Assembly (NCBI GenBank): GCA_947034885.2
Contig: OX344758.2
Span: 18,131,067 to 18,195,066 of the forward strand
DNA: 64,000 nucleotides
Direction: 5' to 3'
Source: Thuidium tamariscinum
Taxonomy: Eukaryota > Streptophyta > Bryopsida > Hypnales > Thuidiaceae
The notes under the pieces are model-generated. The model made no database searches, had not been told where the DNA came from, and saw only the letters and a program-made list of their open reading frames with translations. Of this stretch, positions 47,722 through 57,506 are shown piece by piece; the stretch's first letter is position 1, and every line of letters starts with the position of its first letter. The position numbers were made by a program, and so were the translations under genes.

Positions 47722-48399
47722 TTTTGTTTTTTAATCTTACTTGGCATCTCTCTCACGCATTCTTTTGTTCTTTGAGGTAAACGAGCAAACTCTCTTTGCA
47801 GCGAAATAGGTCGAGGGATGGTCGTGACCGATCTCGGATTTAAGGTAGAGGTTTCTGATTCGTTACTTTCAGCATCTTAAACAAAATGTAGGAGGTTTAA
47901 TTTGTGGGAAATCAGTATAGAGCTGTGGAGAAATCTTTGGGTGCAGGAACCGAACCAAACCATCTGTGGTTTAATCAGATTTGTATCACCATGTAAGAGT
48001 TTCTTTTGCAATCATTCAAAGTGGGAGGTTGTCCGCCCTAAAAGTGACATTAGACAACCTCATTTCCATTCAAAGATTAGTGATCATAATTATTTAGCCA
48101 AGGCATGCTTGCAATGTTAGCAACTTGCTGATTGAAGGTCAACCAAATATTGGTAATAACGGTCAGTAGAGGTCCTGACAAACTTAGTACCCTCTTATGC
48201 CTTCCAGCTCTCAGAATTTGCCTGGACTTCGCAAATGTTCTATCTACAGTAGATTTGTTTTCCAGTTGTCTTTCTTATCTTTAGATGGTATATAGGGAGT
48301 GATATTGTTGGTATGATATTCTATTTTTATTTCGACTGGATTCTGTGATCATATTCGTCAGATTTGCATCTGCAAATTTAGCTGCTATTTCTCAAGTTT
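47722..48399. other. TGD4 3' flank
   Basis: Likely 3' UTR and spacer. A possible extra 3' untranslated exon (ttgcag at about 47797-47802, followed by an open stretch to a gtagag donor) cannot be confirmed. No other gene is recognised. Confidence 0.35.
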
Positions 48400-48617
48400 T
48401 TAACCCTTGAAGAACTTGGTGACCACAAAATCATCCATTTTGATACTGAGGGAATCACTAGTTTAAGAAAATCCAAAGGCACTCATTGGAAGTCAAAGTA
48501 TTGTAGAAGATCTCCCCTTTTCATTCAAAATTTGGAGGATGAATAGTTGCACTTTTGTCCTACATTTAGAGATTCTTTGTCATCCATTAGACATCAAATG
48601 TCCTTGTCAATGCTTAA
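48400..48617 (-). repeat. Family B repeat, inverted copy 4
   Basis: 218 bp between TTAA sites. Read on the minus strand it matches copies 1-3: gatgacaaagaatctcta, then gatcttctacaatactttgac, then tatcaaaatggatgatttt and a CAAGGGTTAA end. It lies 0.3 kb from the 3' end of the enhancer-of-polycomb fragment. Confidence 0.65.
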
Positions 48618-48919
48618 GGATGAAATGATAAACTTAGAATAAATCAATTTTGTTCAGGAGTGTATATTGCAATATCTCCTTTTCATGTCTCTTTTCATGT
48701 CTCTTCATTGAATTGATGTTGTTTATTAAATTCAAATTGTTCAAATTGTGTATGAATAAATTGCTAAGGTATCATTCCATTTAAGGCCTTCTTTTATTGG
48801 ATTTTTGACTCAATGAATAGTTTATATAAGTTTTTGTAGTTACAAAGTGGAAATAAACAACATTTTTTATTTTCATTTTCTCTTAGTCTTTTCTCTAATG
48901 CAATTTCTTATGTCTTTAA

Positions 48920-49774
48920 TCATGGCCTATCCTTATAATATTGCATCCATGGGTTCGGTGATGGATGCTGAAAAACTCTCACTAGAGGCATCTTTTTTTG
49001 CTTTCGCTTGTTAATCCAATATTCACATATGATATTTTTTATATCATGTGTTACTTTTTTTTCAGTAAAATTTGATGTGATATGTGAAAGATCTAAGTCC
49101 ATTTCTACATCATGTTGTTGATGCAAGTATGCTTCTTTTTCTAGCTTGTCCATTAGCCTTTCAAAGGTTTCTTCATTAATTTGTAGACTTGTCCTTCTTT
49201 TTTTACTTCCTTTTTTACTTGCTTGTTTGATATTTATTTGATCTAGCCATTGTTCATCTTCTGAGTCCATATCATATACAATTCTTTTAAATGCCCTCTC
49301 TATTTCATTTTCCACTGTTTTAAGATAGCGAGAATGTGGTCGTACAAAACATTCATGCGGTTTATTTTGTGGAAATTGATCAATGGACCTTACACCAGGA
49401 ATTGTGATTTCCGGATGTAATGATTCTTGAACATTTTTCTTGTAGCACTCTTTGTGTAACATTTCAAACATATGCCATTGTTTAATGTCATCAAACTTCA
49501 ACTTCCAGCCATTTTTTTTACCAATCCACATAATTCCATCATCTTGGCTTTTAAATGGACGCTTAACAGTAGCTCGTTCTACTTTATGTGAATATACAGT
49601 TTCTTCATAAATGCATATTGATAACATCCAACCATTTCCATGATGATGTTGAAGCTTAATGCTACCTTCATATTCTTTAAATTTCTTATTATCTTGCATT
49701 ATAAGAACATTTGCTTTGCATTCTTCAAAAACAAAATTTGAAGACATATGATTAATTGAATTTTTGCTATCCAT
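48920..49774 (-). CDS. Enhancer-of-polycomb-like fragment, probable retrocopy
   Basis: An uninterrupted 284-codon frame. The C-terminal half is an enhancer-of-polycomb-like (EPL1) domain: VENEIERAFKRIVYDMDSED, EQWLDQI, INEETFERLMDKLEKEAY and IICEYWINKRKQKKMPLVRV. EPL proteins are subunits of NuA4-type histone acetyltransferase complexes in the nucleus. The N-terminal half, with HGNGWMLSICIYEETVYSHK, IMWIGKKNGWKLKFDD and HKECYKKN, resembles the region that precedes this domain in plant EPL-like proteins. Those proteins are several times longer and have introns; this copy has neither the long N-terminus nor introns, and sits in AT-rich repeat DNA. This suggests a retrocopy or gene fragment whose frame is nevertheless intact, hinting at recent origin or selection. 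No clear poly(A) tract marks its 3' end. Confidence 0.75.
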   Translation of the reverse strand: MDSKNSINHMSSNFVFEECKANVLIMQDNKKFKEYEGSIKLQHHHGNGWMLSICIYEETVYSHKVERATVKRPFKSQDDGIMWIGKKNGWKLKFDDIKQWHMFEMLHKECYKKNVQESLHPEITIPGVRSIDQFPQNKPHECFVRPHSRYLKTVENEIERAFKRIVYDMDSEDEQWLDQINIKQASKKGSKKRRTSLQINEETFERLMDKLEKEAYLHQQHDVEMDLDLSHITSNFTEKKVTHDIKNIICEYWINKRKQKKMPLVRVFQHPSPNPWMQYYKDRP

Positions 49775-49880
49775 CTTTTATCACTTATTATATTAAAGAA
49801 AGGTGTCTTCAAAAAGTTGACTTTAAACTATAATAACAATGTGTGTGTTTTTTTGTTATAAATAAAATTGCTACTCAAAT

Positions 49881-50189
49881 ATTTAGAGATCACAACAATA
49901 TTATAAATTGTGTGAATTACATGCTCTTAATATATTTTTGTTAAATATTCAGTGGTCACAATAACATTATTTACAAATTTATGAATTATACCCCGTTAAT
50001 ATACTTTTCAATAAAAATGTAAAAGTAAAAGTAAAATGAGATTAAAGTAAAATAAATCTTTCTTTAGTGGTCAGTGGTTACAACAACATTACAAATTTTA
50101 TGAATTACACCTCCTTAATATATTTTTCAATAAAAAAACGTTAAAATAAAAGTAAAATGAGATTAAAGTAAAATAAATCTTTCTTTTAA
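49881..50189. repeat. Tandem ~120-bp repeat upstream of the EPL fragment
   Basis: A partial unit (49881-49949) and two fuller units (about 49950-50065 and 50066-50189). Each has ggtcacaacaacattac, then atgaattacacctccttaata, then an A-rich tail with aagtaaaatgagattaaag (almost identical in the last two). The array lies directly upstream of the minus-strand frame ending at 49774. Confidence 0.75.
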
Positions 50190-50425
50190 TTTTTTAGCCC
50201 CCGTTTACATGCCTAAGGCACATTATTTTGGTATTCACAAAAACTTTGGAGTTTAATGTAATCTTGTCAAATTTTTATTTTTATTTTTATTTTGGAGAAT
50301 ATCTTTCTAGGCTATATTTGGTATTACAAATCCAATTCTGAAAAGGAATGTTCACAATTTTTTTATTCAAAATTTGGTACAAGGATATCCATTGTGAATC
50401 TTCTAGAGCTCAGAATTGTACTTCA
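50190..50425. other. AT-rich spacer
   Basis: Short gene-free spacer before the next element. Confidence 0.4.
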
Positions 50426-51148
50426 GGGTGAATTCACGAAACACTTGTACTATTTTCTGTCACACGGCATGTGCTGATCTGTTTTTTGGCCATAACTTTT
50501 GTGTTTTGACTCGAAATGACTCGAAATTCATAGGGAAGGTACTGATGACTATCATACACCTTACGTAATTTTTTCATAATTTTCAAAAATATTTGAAGAT
50601 TAAAATAGTACTAGTGATTGAATGTCACATTTGGCAGTTTAGGGGTTTTTAGTCACTAAGGAGTACCTTTTTTTCATGATTTTGAGCTCAAATTTGGATG
50701 AGTTGGTCTTCTATTAGATTTCTAGCTTACTACAGAAGGGATTTTTGAAAAAGTTATTTTTGTGTGCTGTACAAGTCCACAAAGTGGACCTCCTTCTATG
50801 TTTTTTTGGAAACATGTAAAAAATGATTTTGGTGATTTTTTTGATGAATAACCATCTCCATAAAGTTTTTGAAAATGGCCAATTTTTATTTTATTTTTTA
50901 AAAAATATTCCTATTTTTTACTAATTACAATATCAAAGTATGTATTTTCTTGAGGTTTGGCAAATCTCAAGTTCTCCTACTTAGAGATTTTTTTAACAAA
51001 TTTCCTTCGGTGGTTTTCTTCATCTTAAAGGTTTTTACATTAATCATTTTTTTTTTTTAATTTTAAAATAATTTAACTAATTTTAAAGTACTCCAAAAGA
51101 AAATCAGCAAAACGCAACAAATAGTACAAGTGTTTCGTGAATTCACCC
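50426..51148. mobile_element. GGGTGA-family TIR element, copy C1
   Basis: 723 bp with perfect inverted ends of about 30 bp starting GGGTGAATTCACGAAACAC at both termini. A 4-bp direct repeat TTCA flanks it (50422-50425 and 51149-51152), consistent with a target-site duplication. The interior is AT-rich, non-coding, and shares a tttaggggtttttag block with copy C2. The 4-bp duplication does not fit hAT, Mutator, CACTA or Harbinger elements; Sola-type elements make 4-bp duplications, but assignment is open. Confidence 0.75.
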
Positions 51149-51528
51149 TTCAAATACAATTTAGTTGAAATTGGAGGGAAATCACATTAGAAATTCATCT
51201 AAGAAAGTTGTAAAGTAGATTTTGAAAAGATGTTAAATGATTTTACATATACATATTATGTCGTTCAACCTCAATTTTAGATTTGGCATGTGAAAAGAAG
51301 ATTGATAGACTTCTCATTATTTCCAAAATTTGTAATAAACTTTTGAATATCAAACATTATATATTTTCAATCTACAAGTAATATTATTGAATATGCTTTA
51401 TTTTCCTCTATGATTTAAAACACATCTACTTTGAATTCATATAGTTGCAATTTAAAAAATACTTAATGAAGCTTAAAAAAAATTTGACACTTTATTCATA
51501 GCAAATTGGTAAAAATATTCTTTCCCAT

Positions 51529-51790
51529 TTGGTTCTTTCACAATTGCTAGTATGTGAGCATAGAAGTGTAAGCTTATGAGCCTCAAAGATGATGCACCTA
51601 TAGTATAGGTGCTTATACTATAAAATCCTTCTATAATAAGAGTATATTTATACTATAGGTACCTATATTATAGGTATTTTTACTATAAACACCTTCAAAG
51701 GTGGTAGTATATCTACTTATATACATATTAGAAGCTCACATGCTCGCATGTTCATGCTTACATACTAGCATTGTTGTGGTTCTTTTAAAT
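51529..51790. repeat. Small palindromic element
   Basis: About 260 bp with inverted ends: 51535-51580 (gctagtatgtgagcat... agcttatgagc) pairs with 51730-51775. The centre holds smaller hairpins such as cacctatagtataggtg. It resembles a MITE or foldback element; target duplication is unclear. Confidence 0.55.
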
Positions 51791-52375
51791 ATTCTCTAAT
51801 TCCACAATCCTCTATTAATCCATTGAAAATAGATGACTAAACTCTATGTGATCTAATTTATAAAACATTTAAATTTTCTACCATTTTAAATCTTTCTAAA
51901 AGATAAAATTTAGTGTTTCTAACTTTTGTAAATTCCACCTTTTTATTTTATATTGTAAAAAAATTTAGTTTGTGTTTTATTTTCTTGAATCTTTATTGTG
52001 GTTCAAAAATTTGAGTAATTATTTTTTGACATTAATTTTGAATATTAAGTTTTTTATTTCAATTAGATTTACTAATTTTCTTCAATTGGTCCACAATGGA
52101 TATTTATCTTTATAATTTTGTTTTTTAGTAATCTCATTGCAAATTCAATGTGTCTAAACTTCAAAAAATAGTTTTCTCAAGATCTTCCCAAAGGTGAAGT
52201 TTTATCTTTCAATTCTATTAGGGTGTATTCACACTCGTTGTTAATTAAAATTTTGGTGTCATTACAGGGGGCTGGCTTAAGACAATGTCCCATTGAGACT
52301 CTTTTGGAGGTAGGCTGGGATGTGAGCAAATCAAAGGGTTGCTCTACAGTCCTCTTAGGCCCCCGCAATCTACTT
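51791..52375. other. AT-rich gene-free DNA
   Basis: No gene or bounded element recognised. Confidence 0.5.
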
Positions 52376-53071
52376 TCAATTTTGGTTTAAATTTGAATTT
52401 TCCACCAAAATAGAATAGAAAGAAATAGTACACAAGATTTTCAATAAGAAATTTGAACCAATGAGTGGATTTTGTACCACATATTTCATTTCTTGTACCA
52501 CAAGTTTCATTTGAGCTTCATAGACAATCTTATACTGAAGTACAGGAGGAGAGAAGCTCTTTATACTAGTAGAGTAGTGGTGGGTGAAACAAACCATGTG
52601 GGATATGTGAATTAAGAGAAAAAGAGCTCTTCTACTCATGGTTAAGTGGAAATGCAGGAATTGTGATAAAAGTCTAATTTTAGACCTCATTTAAACATAG
52701 TAAAATATATATTTTTTTAAACTTCAAATTAAGAAAAGTTGGAGAATCAAGTACAATTTTATCTCCAAAAATCCGTTTGAAATTTCAATACTCCATCTAC
52801 AAGTTATGAACATAGTTCAGAGGAGGTGTATGAAAATATCCAAAAAAATGTCCCTTCCACCCACCACCACCACCACCCCCTCTAGAATTTGCTTAGAACT
52901 CTCACATGAGGCTTCAAAATCTCAAGTGGATTTTTAGAGGTAAATATTAGCTTGCTTCTCCCACTTCTTCTAGTTCAATTTTTTTTTAAGGAAGCTGTGC
53001 CCAAATGAAATCTTCAATTCAACTTTGAGCACAATTCTTGCACTTTCACTTAACTATGAGAAGCTTCATTT
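52376..53071 (+). repeat. Foldback-like repeat family D, copy 2
   Basis: A left segment shared with copy 1, then two inverted arms of about 200 bp (about 52620-52826 and 52876-53071) around a C-rich centre (CCACCACC-type run near 52858-52880). Paired arm blocks include caggaattgtgataaaagt with caagaattgtgctcaaagt, and cccttccaccc at the loop. The 104-codon minus-strand frame in the left segment has a diverged partner in copy 1 but no known domain. Confidence 0.65.
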
Positions 53072-54524
53072 TTGGTAAACAAAATTAAAAAGTGTTGAAA
53101 ATTGTATAATCTTAGACGTAGACATTTTTCTATTTGAGTAATTGAACCTCAAGTGTGATCCCTTTCCTAAGGTGATAGTCTTTACAAATTCCTAGATCTA
53201 ATATGTACAATATTGTTGTAGGACTACTCATTTTTTAGCATTGTGAGAATTCATAGTTTATTCATATGTTGTCTAAAGAAATGCACTTTAGGAGATTTTA
53301 GAGTAATCTACTAACTTCTACCAAAATCCTACAAGATTTTAAGTAGTTTCTTTATACAAACAATGTGTAATTGCATATTCAATTACATGTATGCGTAATT
53401 ACTTTATGAGAATATGAGTAGTGATGTTTTTATTGTCAACTTTCCATTGTAAATATTTATTTTATATATATATATATATATATGTAATGCATAAATTTTG
53501 TCAATCACAACAAACTTTCATCCAAGTAATGAAAAAAAAATTGTACTTTTCAAGTACTTAAAAGGTATGTGCTTTTAAATTGACAAATACTAATTGTTAA
53601 AGACATTAGAAGCTTGATATGAATATTTTTTAATTATAAATTTGAACATCAAACAAGATAAGAATGTCAAAAAGGTTGTACAATGTTACATACTATTAAT
53701 AGCACATGTAGGTCTGGTTTGAATTGACTTTTGGCATTTGGGGAATAAAAACCATTTAATTTGTGGTAAGTTTAGAATAAATAAATGAAAATTTAAACTA
53801 ATTAAGTAAAAAATGTTTTCAAAATGTAAGCAATGATGAGTTTTAAAATTACCTAGGATTGGATACTTTGGAAGAAAATAATTGAGGACAATGGTGTTAA
53901 ATTCTACAAACATGTCCCTTCCAAATCTTCTTTGAAAATTCTCCACCACTAACATCATACCATATTCTACACTTTTCAATTTTGTGTAAAGAAAATGAAG
54001 CCATTCATAGTTACTCCTCAAATTTTCTCCGCCCCCCCCCCCCCCCTTATTTCATTCTTGTTTCAACATTTGGTGCATTATGGCACTTTTTCAAAGTTGT
54101 TTTCACAACTGAAAATTAGTCTAATGTTATTTGAAATAGTGATGGAATATTTTACCATATTTACCTAATGGTTAAATGTATAAAAAAAGTTAAATTGTTT
54201 TAACAGTGTGTCATTAATAGACAATTAAATTTGAAATTAATACATATTTCATATCTTCTCATAAGAAGTTCTATTTCTAGTGTAAGATATCTTCTATGTG
54301 ATAGGAGCTTTGATAAGCTTTGATGTCTTTCTAAATAGAAAGGGTTATTGTGTATACAATACCATCATCATACATACTTAGTAAATAAAAAAAATAAGTG
54401 TTTGCATCACAACCCAATATTCAAACCAATATAATTAGCTTGAGAAAGGAAATAGTCTCTTTCTGCATTCTCAAGTGATTGGAATTTTGGATATTGAAAA
54501 ATTTCTTTTATCATCATTAATCTA
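53072..54524. other. AT-rich DNA with simple repeats
   Basis: Contains a (TA)n run at 53463-53483 and an uninterrupted run of 15 C at 54032-54046. No gene recognised. Confidence 0.5.
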
Positions 54525-55256
54525 GGGTGAATGCAAGAAAGACCGACCGTTTTTTGCGTCACACTTGTAGTTTCCAAGTTGTAATTGGCTATATCTTTTG
54601 CAGATTGAAATCAATGGACTTGAATTTTTTTGTGAAGATCAGCATTTAGACAATAATTAGGGAAATTATTTTTCAGAAATTTTCAAAAATCATTTTATAT
54701 TTAAATTTCAATTAAGCTAATTTGTCACACTTTGCAATTTAGGGGTTTTTAGTACTAGGGACTACTCAAAATTAATAATCTAGAGCTGAAATTTGTGTGG
54801 TCTATTAACACACTAAAGAGGCATGTGTCCACCAAAAATAATTTAAAAAAAAATTTATTATATATCTTCTACATTCATGCAAATAGGGTTCCCTTGCGCG
54901 CGCAATTGTGAACATTGAAAATGGTTTTAAGATCATTATTTTGATGAAATCTCTTCATCATGAAGTCTTCTCAAATTGCCAATTTTTAGTTTTTTTGAAA
55001 ATTACTTTTCCTATTTTTTACAAATTAAAATGTCAAAGTATCTATTTTCTTCAAAAACCTTGTTTTTCCTATTTTGTGAATAACTTCTGATCCAAATTTT
55101 TTTTGGATCTGAAATTTTGGTGACATAATGTTTATAGTATTATTCTAATTATCCATATTTTTTTTAATTTTTAAATATTTTTTTCCAAAAGTTCACTAGT
55201 ACTAGCTAGTACAAGTGAATGCTACAAAAACCGGTCGGTCTTTCTTGCATTCACCC
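54525..55256. mobile_element. GGGTGA-family TIR element, copy C2
   Basis: 732 bp with inverted ends that are perfect for about 25 bp (GGGTGAATGCAAGAAAGACC and on into GACCG) and recognisable to about 45 bp. Flanked by TCTA on both sides (54521-54524 and 55257-55260), a second independent 4-bp target duplication for this family. Non-coding. Confidence 0.8.
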
Positions 55257-55674
55257 TCTATCATCAAGTGCTTGCAATACATAAAGGCTAAACAATTGGT
55301 ATAAGATATCCACCAACATTTTCAAAATCCCAATATTGTTTTGATGTGGAATATCAATATGGAGTGAAAGATATGAATTGTAAAAGGGTGTCATTCCCCC
55401 ATTAAAACCCCCAAAAGATCTCTATCATAGAAGTTGAGGGTAATTTTACTGCAAAAAATTAAAATTTGACAATGTTTTTGAACTAACAATTAATCATTTC
55501 AACTTGAAAGCATGAATCAATTAAAATAGAACAAGCATTTACAAACACACAATGAAGTCATTAGGAAGGATTTGAGGCCTTCGGGAGACTATGCATTCCC
55601 ATAGCCTGAAAACATAGAATCGACCGTGAAAACGCAATTTCGCAAGAATCCTACGTGGTTGAGCAACTACCATG

Positions 55675-55727
<53 letters not shown>

Positions 55728-56195
55728 TTTGGACTTTTTTTTCATATTTAGGATCCCAATTAATTTTTTTGGGAGGGGGGTAATTGCTCGCTGATTGTAG
55801 CCAATAGTTCCCCCGACAGTTTCGGGAACATACCCTGAAAGAGCCCTTGGGAGCCTTCAAATCCCTTCTAATGGACCACTTTTTTGATAAGTCTTGAAAA
55901 AAACTTAAAGAAGATGATTTCAAATAATTCAACCATAAATAATTGTTAATTCAATATTCTACACCACGATAATTATTGAAAATGTTGAAACAATACCTTC
56001 AAATAATTGTAGATTCAATATTTCTACATTGCTATATTGAAATTATTGAGACAATACTTTTATTCACAACATTGATTCAATATAACTTGTGATATTGCAG
56101 AGACAACCTTAAGTGGCTACTTTGTGTTTGTCAAGTTGTTTGAATAATTGTGAATTATTGATTTAAAGTTCTTAAGAATTTGAGATGTAACTAGA
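55257..56195. other. AT-rich DNA with a TTA microsatellite
   Basis: A (TTA)n run of about 17 units at 55677-55727. The poly-Asn frame across it on the minus strand is an artefact. No gene recognised. Confidence 0.5.
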
Positions 56196-56643
56196 AATGC
56201 AAGAATTGTGCTCAAAGTTGAATTTAAGACTTCATTTGGCCATAGTATAATAGCTTCCTTCAAAAAGAAAATTGAACTAGAAGAAGTAGGAGAAGCAAGC
56301 TAACATTAACCTTTAAAAATCTGCTTGAGATTTTGAAGCCTCATGTAAGAGTTCTAAACAAATTCTAGAGATGGTGGGGGTAGGGGTGGGGGTGGGGGGT
56401 GGAAGGGATATTTTTTTGGATATTTTCATACACCTCCTCTGAACTTTGTTCATAACTTTTAAATGGAGTATTGAAATTTCAAACAGATTTTTGGAGATAA
56501 ATTGTACTTGATTCCCCAACTTTTCTTAGTTTGAAGTTTTTTAAGCAAATATAGTCCACTATGTCTAAATGAGGTTTTAAATTAGACTTTTATCACAATT
56601 CCTGCTTTACTTTCCACCTAACCACGAGTGAAGAAGCTCTTTT
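56196..56643 (-). repeat. Foldback-like repeat family D, copy 3 (inverted)
   Basis: Reverse-complement relative of 52618-53071, about 430 bp, with the same two arms. Its centre is G-rich on this strand (56374-56400, several runs of four to six G), the complement of the C-rich loop in copy 2. Its end runs straight into the terminus at 56644. Confidence 0.65.
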
Positions 56644-57000
56644 GGGTCATTGCAAGAAACACCGGTCCTATTTCATGTCACAATGGGAGTCACTTTTTTC
56701 TTTTGTACTATAACTTCTTCATCCGAGAAGCTTTGGCCTTGAAATTTTTATTGGAGATGACCAACTTCATGTTCAAGGATTCCATAATTTTTCCTAATTT
56801 AAAAAAAATGATTTTCCATTTAAATTTTTTTTTGTTTTCTTGTCACAACTTGGGTCAACAAGGGTTTCACTACGTTCGTTGCAATCAAATTGAATGCTTT
56901 TGATCTGAAATTTCTCTGGTGTATTCCTACAAGTAGTAGACTTCCAAAAAATGTTTTGATTCTAAATTATTTATTTTGGTGGGAGTGCTACTTCGTACGT
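56644..57000 (+). mobile_element. Truncated GGGTGA-family element, copy C3
   Basis: Begins GGGTCATTGCAAGAAACAC then CGGTCCTATTTCATGTCACAA, matching the left terminus of copies C1 and C2. It interrupts the arm of repeat D copy 3. No right terminus was found, so the end is approximate and the copy truncated. Confidence 0.5.
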
Positions 57001-57506
57001 AATATTCACTAGTGGCGTGCGTGATTCTAAATAGTGAATTAGCCTATACTCAAATTTTTTTGGATTATAGAGAGCACAATGCCCTTCTGGAAAATGGCCA
57101 TAATTAAAAAAAAAAAGGGGAGGTCACTTTCCATTTTGTATGAATTAACATAGCCATCCCTGGATTTTCAAAGGAAAACTGTTGTGTTCCGGTCCCTTAG
57201 TACTTCTGCGTGGATGTAGTACTGCATAGTACTCCATGTCGGGAGCACCGGCAGCCACCTCTGTACACGTGTCGTCCAGTTGGCGTACAAGATCTGTAGA
57301 ATCTGCTGTCATTTAGCCTCTTTAATACTTGTCATTTATGCATGGACGTTGGAACGCGATCGACGATCCAAATCTGTACACTGATTCGTTTCAGAGACGT
57401 TGCTTCTTTGGTTTTGGGTACACTAATGTTTTGACGCAATTTTGAAGAAGCAAGTCATGGTTTAGGGAGGATTTCTATTGCAAGGGAGAAAAAGGTGTAG
57501 TACTGA
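57001..57506. other. Leader region of the transposase-like gene
   Basis: Composition becomes GC-richer, with three AGTACT motifs between 57199 and 57234 and one near 57498. No separate gene recognised. Confidence 0.4.

Noticed and set aside
55539..55745. Poly-asparagine protein on the minus strand
   Set aside because: Produced by the TTA microsatellite at 55677-55727.
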